Part shown: piece by piece, positions 58,174 through 64,000 of the stretch
Layout: the number at the start of each line of letters is the position of its first letter
Position numbering within the stretch: position 1 is the stretch's first letter
Origin: Mariniphaga sp.
GTDB lineage: Bacteria; Bacteroidota; Bacteroidia; Bacteroidales; Prolixibacteraceae
Length of the DNA: 64,000 bases
NCBI GenBank assembly: GCA_019429205.1
Contig: JAHYIT010000004.1
Location: 1-64,000 of the forward strand
Direction: 5' to 3'
Made by a program: the position numbers and the translations under genes
The notes under the pieces: generated by a model
Databases searched by the model: none
What the model saw: only the letters and a program-made list of their open reading frames with translations
What the model was told of the DNA's origin: nothing

Positions 58174-58716
58174 ATGGTTATGAAAAAGATTCTGTTTTTT
58201 CTCGTTTCGGCAGGATTCCTTCTTTTTACATCCTGCAACTCCTTAAGCCCGGTTGAGAATTTTGATGAAGATGTTGCGCTTAAAAAAGCAAAAATGGTTC
58301 AGAGCTTTAAGGCACATTTAAGTGGCGACCAGGAAGTGCCTCCTGTTGAAACCAATGCAACCGGACAGGCCAATTTTAAATTGAGTAAAGATGGTGATGC
58401 ACTCCATTTCAAACTGATTGTTGCCAATATTACTGATGTAAGAATGGCACATATTCATTTGGCCCCCGTGGGTGAAAACGGTGGTGTTGTGGTATGGTTA
58501 TATCCTGCAGGTCCTCCTCCGGAATTAATTGAAGGAAAAATCAATGGAATTCTTGCCGAAGGTGTAATTACAGCTGACAATCTGGGAGGTTCGCTTGCCG
58601 GAGAGCCCCTCGATGCACTTATCGATGAACTGGAAGCTGGAAATGCCTATGTGAATGTTCACACAAACGCTTATCCGGGTGGAGAAATCCGGGGGCAAAT
58701 AAGTGCGAATAATTGA
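58174..58716 (+). CDS. CHRD-domain lipoprotein
   Basis: Lipobox LLFTSC; FKAHLSGDQEVPPVETNATGQANFKLSKDGDALHFKL...MAHIHLAPVGENGGVVVWLYP...AYVNVHTNAYPGGEIRGQI. Confidence 0.92.
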   Translation: MVMKKILFFLVSAGFLLFTSCNSLSPVENFDEDVALKKAKMVQSFKAHLSGDQEVPPVETNATGQANFKLSKDGDALHFKLIVANITDVRMAHIHLAPVGENGGVVVWLYPAGPPPELIEGKINGILAEGVITADNLGGSLAGEPLDALIDELEAGNAYVNVHTNAYPGGEIRGQISANN

Positions 58717-58729
58717 ATGTATTGTTTCC

Positions 58730-58778
58730 AAAAAAGGCCTTGTAAAAAGATAAATTCTTTTACAAGGCCTTTTTTTTG
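58730..58778. terminator. Bidirectional intrinsic terminator between convergent CHRD and M28 genes
   Basis: AAAAAAGGCCTTGTAAAAAGA...TCTTTTACAAGGCCTTTTTTTT. Confidence 0.92.
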
Positions 58779-58788
58779 GTTTATTTTT

Positions 58789-60333
58789 TTAATTATTGGC
58801 CATTGCAAAACCTACTAAATAGCACAGTTCAGCCACTTTTTTTATTTTATCGTAATTTATCCGTTCCGGCACATCGGTAACTTTATGGTAATCGGCAGTA
58901 TATCCGGTTGATAAATTCAATACGGGAACTTTATTCCGGTGAAAATGATAATGATCGCTGGAGTAGAAAAACCTTTCCGGTAACGAAAAGTCGGGAGTAA
59001 GATTTATTCCCAAACATGCTGCTTCAGTAATTTTTTTCAAATTCGGATCAAAATCGTTAACCAGTGCATAAATTTCATGGAATGGTTTTACCTGCTTTGG
59101 CGAGTGTGCCCAAACCGAATCCCGCGGTTCGTAAACCCTGCCTACCATATCGAGGTTTATACAGGCCACAGTTTTTTCGAGCGGGAAAACCGGATTTTTG
59201 CTGTAATATTCCGAACCAATTAATCCTACTTCTTCGGCAGTTACCCACAAAAAAACGATACTCCTTTTGGGTTTTTCTTCACTAAGTGTGAATGCTCTGG
59301 CTACTTCGAGTAGCGTTGCCGTTCCTGAAGCATTGTCGTCGGCGCCATTGTAAATTTCCCCGTTTTTAGTCATTCCCAGATGATCGTAGTGCGCCATAAA
59401 AACAACGCATTCTTCTTTCAAAACCGGGTCGCTGCCCTCCACAAATCCAATGATATTCCTACTTTTCTTTTCCTTCACTTTCATAGCCGATTTTAACTGA
59501 ATTTTGTTTTTCGAAACAAAAGAAACCGGCTTCCCCTTTTTTGCGATTTTTTGAAGTGTTTTTTTCCACCTGCCTTTTTTTCCTAAAATTGCATCCGCCA
59601 CGTCCGGAGTGGCAATCACAAGGTTGGTTTCATTTTCTGAACTGGTTTTTTCCAAAGAATAATTTGGTCTGTTAGCCCGGCGTGAAATCTGGTTAAACGT
59701 TTTATTCTCTTTATCCTGCACACTGGTAATTAAAATGACCGCCCTGGCTCCGGCATGAAATATTTTATCGGTTTTGTTACGTTCAAGACTGTTGTTCCAG
59801 TGATGTGAAAATTCTCCCTGAAAAGATTCTGGTGTTCCGGCAGATATCAGTACCACCTTATTTTTAAGTTCCAGGCCAGCCAATTCATCAAAATCCGAAT
59901 TTTCATCGTTCCATCCAAAACCGGCAAAAATAAGTTCCCCCTCCATTTCAACCACTTCTGACTTTTGATTGAAAAGAGCAAATTCGTTCCCCGAAAAAAC
60001 TTTTTCTTTTTTGTTACCAAATATTTTCAGAAAAGTGTTTTCTTCATCCCTACCCGATTCAAACAGTGCAAATTTTTGCGAATAGCCTTTTCCCATGTAT
60101 TGAAGGTCTGATTTTTCAATAGTTGCCACAAGGTAATCAGCAGTAATTTCCAACGCCGGAGTTTTACTTGAAAAACCCCTGCCCTGTAAACTATCTGATG
60201 ACAGAAAATTTATGTGGTTTGCCAACTCGCTTTTCGAAATGAATGGAAGTCTTAAATCCTGTGAAAAACCGGAACAGGATAGAAAGAGAAATATAGTGAA
60301 GAGAAATAAATTTTTATACCGTTTCAATTCCAT
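58789..60333 (-). CDS. M28-family metallopeptidase
   Basis: VVFMAHYDHLGMTKNGEIYNGADDNASGTATLLEVARAF; VFLWVTAEEVGLIGSEYY. Confidence 0.93.
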   Translation of the reverse strand: MELKRYKNLFLFTIFLFLSCSGFSQDLRLPFISKSELANHINFLSSDSLQGRGFSSKTPALEITADYLVATIEKSDLQYMGKGYSQKFALFESGRDEENTFLKIFGNKKEKVFSGNEFALFNQKSEVVEMEGELIFAGFGWNDENSDFDELAGLELKNKVVLISAGTPESFQGEFSHHWNNSLERNKTDKIFHAGARAVILITSVQDKENKTFNQISRRANRPNYSLEKTSSENETNLVIATPDVADAILGKKGRWKKTLQKIAKKGKPVSFVSKNKIQLKSAMKVKEKKSRNIIGFVEGSDPVLKEECVVFMAHYDHLGMTKNGEIYNGADDNASGTATLLEVARAFTLSEEKPKRSIVFLWVTAEEVGLIGSEYYSKNPVFPLEKTVACINLDMVGRVYEPRDSVWAHSPKQVKPFHEIYALVNDFDPNLKKITEAACLGINLTPDFSLPERFFYSSDHYHFHRNKVPVLNLSTGYTADYHKVTDVPERINYDKIKKVAELCYLVGFAMANN

Positions 60334-60456
60334 TCTAAAAAAATAATTTGCGATATTTAACAGTTTAAATGGCTAAAAATAATATTTCCCCATAAAACAG
60401 GAAGTAATCCGGACGTTATTATACATGAATCGAACAAACGAAAAATAAAATACAGA

Positions 60457-61926
60457 ATGATGAATCCAATAAAAGAACTTGCAAAAATTATCCTTGTTTT
60501 TACGGCAATTTTAATGGTACCGTCGTGTGCGGTAAATCCGGTTACCGGCAAAAAACAACTCATGCTAATGTCTGAAGCACAGGAAATTGAGATGGGCAAA
60601 CAATATGACCCACAGGTGATTTCCACCTTTGGCCAATATCAGGATGACCAACTGCTTCAGTTTATTCAAATAAAAGGTGAGGAAATGGGTAAACTTTCCC
60701 ACAGACCGAACCTGCAATATCATTTCAGAATTCTGGACACTCCGGTTATTAACGCATTTGCAGTTCCGGGCGGGTACATTTATTTGACCCGCGGAATTTT
60801 GGCACAGTTTAACAACGAAGCCGAACTGATGGGTGTTTTGGGCCACGAAATGGGACACATTACGGCCCGACATACCGTGAGCAACCAAAGTAAACAGCAA
60901 TTGGGTCAGTTGATTCTTATTGGCGGAATGATTGCTTCTGAAGAATTTCGTGATTTTGCCGGCTATGCCATGCAGGGAATGCAGTTGCTTTTTCTGAAAT
61001 TCAGCCGCGATAATGAACGCGAAGCCGATCAGCTTGGTGTGGAATATGCTTCAAAAATTCAATACGATGCCCAAAAAATGGCTGATTTTTTCAATGTGCT
61101 GAAAAAAATGAACATGGCCAGCAGTCATGGCGGAATTCCCACATTTCTTTCTACTCACCCTGATCCGGGCGATCGCTACAATGCAGTTACACAGCAAGCC
61201 AGCGAATGGAAAACGAACCTGGGCTATTCCGACTGGAAAATAAACGAAACCAGCTACCTTCAAATGATAGACGGGATGGTTTACGGAGAAGATCCACGGC
61301 AGGGGTATGTTGACAGCAACGTTTTTTATCATCCGGAAATGAAATTCAGTTTTCCGGTTCCGGCAGGCTGGAAACTGGAGAATTCTCCCCTCCAGGTTCA
61401 AATGGCACCGGAAGACGGGCGGGCCATGATGGTTTTTATGCTGGCTCAGCAAAAGTCAGCGCAGGAAGCTGCAGAAGCCACCCTTCAGGAATTAAAACTG
61501 ACTGTGCTTGAAACAAAACGCGAAATGGTAAATGGCCTGCCTGCCGTTGCGGCCATTTCGCAGCAGGTGTCGCAAAACCAGCAAACCGGCCAGCAGCAAG
61601 CCTTAAAAGTAATGTCGTATTTTATTGAATACGGTGGGCAGGTTTACGTTTTTCACGGGGTTTCAAGCGATGCTGACTTCAATTCTTTTGCCAGATTATT
61701 TGAATCAACTATGAAAAGTTTTAACCAGTTAACCGACGCATCAAAGCTCAATGTTAATCCCAAACGAATCCGGATTAAAAAAGTACAACAAAACGGAACA
61801 CTGGCCGAGGCATTTCGTTATTTTGGTGTTCCGCAAAACAAAATGAACGAACTTGCACTGCTTAATAACCTGGAACTTTCAGACTTGATTCAAAGTGGCA
61901 AACTCCTCAAAATAGTCGGAGAATAA
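60457..61926 (+). CDS. M48-family metalloprotease lipoprotein
   Basis: Lipobox MVPSCAVNPVTGKKQL; LMGVLGHEMGHITARHTV; DNEREADQLGVEYAS. Confidence 0.93.
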   Translation: MMNPIKELAKIILVFTAILMVPSCAVNPVTGKKQLMLMSEAQEIEMGKQYDPQVISTFGQYQDDQLLQFIQIKGEEMGKLSHRPNLQYHFRILDTPVINAFAVPGGYIYLTRGILAQFNNEAELMGVLGHEMGHITARHTVSNQSKQQLGQLILIGGMIASEEFRDFAGYAMQGMQLLFLKFSRDNEREADQLGVEYASKIQYDAQKMADFFNVLKKMNMASSHGGIPTFLSTHPDPGDRYNAVTQQASEWKTNLGYSDWKINETSYLQMIDGMVYGEDPRQGYVDSNVFYHPEMKFSFPVPAGWKLENSPLQVQMAPEDGRAMMVFMLAQQKSAQEAAEATLQELKLTVLETKREMVNGLPAVAAISQQVSQNQQTGQQQALKVMSYFIEYGGQVYVFHGVSSDADFNSFARLFESTMKSFNQLTDASKLNVNPKRIRIKKVQQNGTLAEAFRYFGVPQNKMNELALLNNLELSDLIQSGKLLKIVGE

Positions 61927-62057
61927 CCGTTACCATCGCTTTTCCATGGAAGCTGTTTCCGGGAAAAATAACACGAATATTATTATCAGGAGGAGGTTTG
62001 TTGGGAAAGACGGATGCAAATTTTTATCTTAGCCTACCATTTTTAATATTGAATTGA

Positions 62058-63167
62058 ATGTTCAAATTTTTGCTTTATCCTTTTTCATTTTTATACGGAA
62101 TTGCTGTTTATTTCCGCAATCTCTTATACGATTGGAATTTTCTGAAATCAAAAGAATTTGATGTACCTGTAATTTCCATCGGCAACATCACCGTTGGCGG
62201 AACCGGCAAAACCCCTCATGTGGAATACCTGGCAGAGCTTTTAAAAGATAAATTTGAAGTGGCCACCCTCAGCCGGGGATACAAAAGAAAAACAAAAGGA
62301 TTTAAACAGGTTGATGTAACTTCCAATGTTTTTGAGGCGGGTGATGAGCCCCTTCAAATCAAAAAAAAATTTCCTGAAATTACTGTTACCGTTTGCGAAA
62401 ACAGGGTTGAAGGCATGGAAAAAATGCTGGCTGCAACAGAAATTAAATCTCCCGATGTAGTTCTGCTCGACGATGCGTTTCAGCACCGCCGCATTATTGC
62501 GGGAATAAACATTTTGCTTATAGATTACAACCGCCCCATAAAGGAGGACAGCCTCTTGCCGGCAGGTCGGCTTCGCGAAAGTGCCTCCCAAATGAGAAGG
62601 GCGAACATTATTATTTTTACCAAATGCCCGCCTGCCAAAGTAACTCCCATTATGCGCCGGATTCTTCAAAAAGAAGTCAAACTTAAACCTTACCAGGAAT
62701 TGTTTTTTACCTCTTTTGAATATGGAAAAATCAAACCGGTGTTTTCTGGCAGTGAACTGAAAAACGATTTTTACAAAAAACAAACCCATGCCATCCTGAT
62801 TGTTACCGGAATTGCATTTCCTGTACTTATTCCTGAATACCTGAAACAGTTTGCAAACGAAACCGGTTTTATTCAGTTTCCCGATCACCATTACTATTCT
62901 TCCGACGATATTCAGCTAATAATGAATAAATTTGAAAAAATTAATTCACATCAAAAAATAATAATTACAACCGAAAAGGATGCCGTACGTTTTAAAGAGA
63001 TGCCCGATTTGGATGAGCAGTTTAAATCAGCACTTTATTGCCTTCCGGTAAAAGTTAAATTTCTTGACGAAGAAGGAAAAATGTTTAATAAAAAAATTTT
63101 GAATTATGTTGGAGAAAATAAAAGCAACCGCGAGTTACATAGAAGACAGAATAAAAGCCAGGCCTGA
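62058..63167 (+). CDS. lpxK: Tetraacyldisaccharide 4'-kinase
   Basis: VPVISIGNITVGGTGKTPHVEYLAELL; LSRGYKRKTKGF; VVLLDDAFQHRRI. Confidence 0.94.
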   Translation: MFKFLLYPFSFLYGIAVYFRNLLYDWNFLKSKEFDVPVISIGNITVGGTGKTPHVEYLAELLKDKFEVATLSRGYKRKTKGFKQVDVTSNVFEAGDEPLQIKKKFPEITVTVCENRVEGMEKMLAATEIKSPDVVLLDDAFQHRRIIAGINILLIDYNRPIKEDSLLPAGRLRESASQMRRANIIIFTKCPPAKVTPIMRRILQKEVKLKPYQELFFTSFEYGKIKPVFSGSELKNDFYKKQTHAILIVTGIAFPVLIPEYLKQFANETGFIQFPDHHYYSSDDIQLIMNKFEKINSHQKIIITTEKDAVRFKEMPDLDEQFKSALYCLPVKVKFLDEEGKMFNKKILNYVGENKSNRELHRRQNKSQA

Positions 63168-63918
63168 AACAGGAATTATTTTGGGCACCGGGCTTGGCGG
63201 TTTGGTTAAAGAAATTGAAATAATTGATTCCATTCCATACAATGAAATACCTGATTTTCCGGTTTCAACGGTTGATGGACATGCCGGCAGGTTAATTTAC
63301 GGCAAGCTGGGAAATATTGAAGTACTGGCCATGCAGGGACGGTTTCATTACTACGAAGGATATTCCATGAAGGAGGTTACTTTTCCGGTGCGGGTAATGA
63401 AATATGCAGGAGTAAAACAATTGTTTGTTTCCAACGCTTCGGGAGGGCTTAATCCGGAATGGCATGTGGGCGACATTGTAATTATTACCGATCACATCAA
63501 CTTTTTCCCGGAACACCCGCTGCACGGGAAAAACGAAAATGAACTGGGGCCGCGTTTTCCCGACATGAGCAAGGTTTACGACGAGCGGCTGCGCAACAAA
63601 GCCAAACTGATTGCCCTGGAACACAACATCCATGTAAAAGAAGGCATTTATATCGGCGTGCAGGGCCCTACCTTTGAAACGCCTGCCGAATATAAAATGT
63701 TCCGCATTTTTGGCGCCGACATTGTGGGCATGTCAACTGTACCTGAAGTTATAACTGCCCGGCATTCAGGAATGAAGGTTTTTGGCATTTCAATAATTAC
63801 CGACAGTGGCGTACCGGGTGAAATTGTAGAAATTTCGCACGAAGAAGTTCAGGAAGTGGCCATGAAAGCCGAACCAAAAATGACCCTGATATTAAAAAAG
63901 CTCATTGAAAGCATATAA
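63106..63918 (+). CDS. Purine-nucleoside phosphorylase
   Basis: TGIILGTGLGGLVKEIE; AMQGRFHYYEGYSMKEVTFPVRVMKYAGVKQLFVSNASGGLNP; YIGVQGPTFETPAEYKMFRIFGADIVGMSTVPEVI. Confidence 0.95.
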   Translation: MLEKIKATASYIEDRIKARPETGIILGTGLGGLVKEIEIIDSIPYNEIPDFPVSTVDGHAGRLIYGKLGNIEVLAMQGRFHYYEGYSMKEVTFPVRVMKYAGVKQLFVSNASGGLNPEWHVGDIVIITDHINFFPEHPLHGKNENELGPRFPDMSKVYDERLRNKAKLIALEHNIHVKEGIYIGVQGPTFETPAEYKMFRIFGADIVGMSTVPEVITARHSGMKVFGISIITDSGVPGEIVEISHEEVQEVAMKAEPKMTLILKKLIESI

Positions 63919-63919
63919 G

Positions 63920-63961
63920 AGTTCAGAGTTCAAAGTTCAAAGTTTAAAGTTTAAAGTTTAA
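63920..63961. repeat. Heptanucleotide tandem array, 6 units, abutting the start codon of the next gene
   Basis: AGTTCAG AGTTCAA AGTTCAA AGTTTAA AGTTTAA AGTTTAA; last A is the A of ATG at 63961. Confidence 0.85.
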
Positions 63962-64000
63962 TGAAAGCATTACATTTTGCCAGCGATACCGCCATTCCGG
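63961..64000 (+). CDS. Start of a CDS cut by the window edge; possibly threonine aldolase-like
   Basis: MKALHFASDTAIP...; FASD N-terminus is reminiscent of low-specificity threonine aldolases, but only 13 codons are visible. Confidence 0.3.
   Translation, partial: MKALHFASDTAIP

Noticed and set aside
62241-62891. Minus-strand 216-aa ORF within lpxK
   Set aside because: Antisense shadow; composition (FFFKN-rich) not protein-family-like.
1-64000. CRISPR array, prophage or polysaccharide-utilisation SusC/D pair
   Set aside because: No regularly spaced 25-40 nt repeats, no phage structural genes and no SusC/SusD pair found on reading the window.

Overview
The window is a gene-dense chromosomal segment of a Bacteroidota bacterium (probably Bacteroidales/Marinilabiliales-like). 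This is supported by TTG-N19-TAnnTTTG promoters, DUF2723 and GSCFA proteins, and overall gene content. Blocks from left to right: rplM-rpsI-rpsB-tsf with a structured leader; queG; a large plug-domain surface protein; a DUF433 antitoxin with a toxin remnant; a metY-like gene and a GH3 gene; PBP1A; a glycogen/alpha-glucan cluster (glgB, GSCFA, debranching enzyme, glycosyltransferase, GH57, glgP); a cupin-XRE regulator plus acyl-CoA ligase; pyrH-frr; a minus-strand operon (tetraheme cytochrome-SUMF fusion, Gfo/Idh/MocA, GT2, PMT-like); a membrane-anchored LamG/SARP-like regulator; pgmB; folK-folB-pteridine-reductase-like SDR-ribE; cysS, lspA, a DksA/TraR-like gene, ileS; galM, sulfatase, rnhB; a small decay zone next to tRNA-Gln; DUF2723; CHRD, M28, M48, lpxK and PNP. 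The strongest unusual observation is a 441-bp (147-codon) in-frame element in the catalytic core of ileS. It encodes a Met-less DUF559 (PD-(D/E)XK-like) endonuclease domain and is bounded by GC-rich inverted repeats, each containing a hairpin palindrome. It looks like a mobile nuclease element tolerated as a protein-level insertion without intein motifs. Other notable points are the FGE-like/tetraheme fusion lacking the catalytic Cys pair, the trans-membrane SARP-like regulator, the DUF433/DUF5615-like locus with a deleted toxin, the L13 leader hairpin, and heptamer arrays directly in front of two start codons. No prophage, CRISPR array or complete transposase gene was seen.
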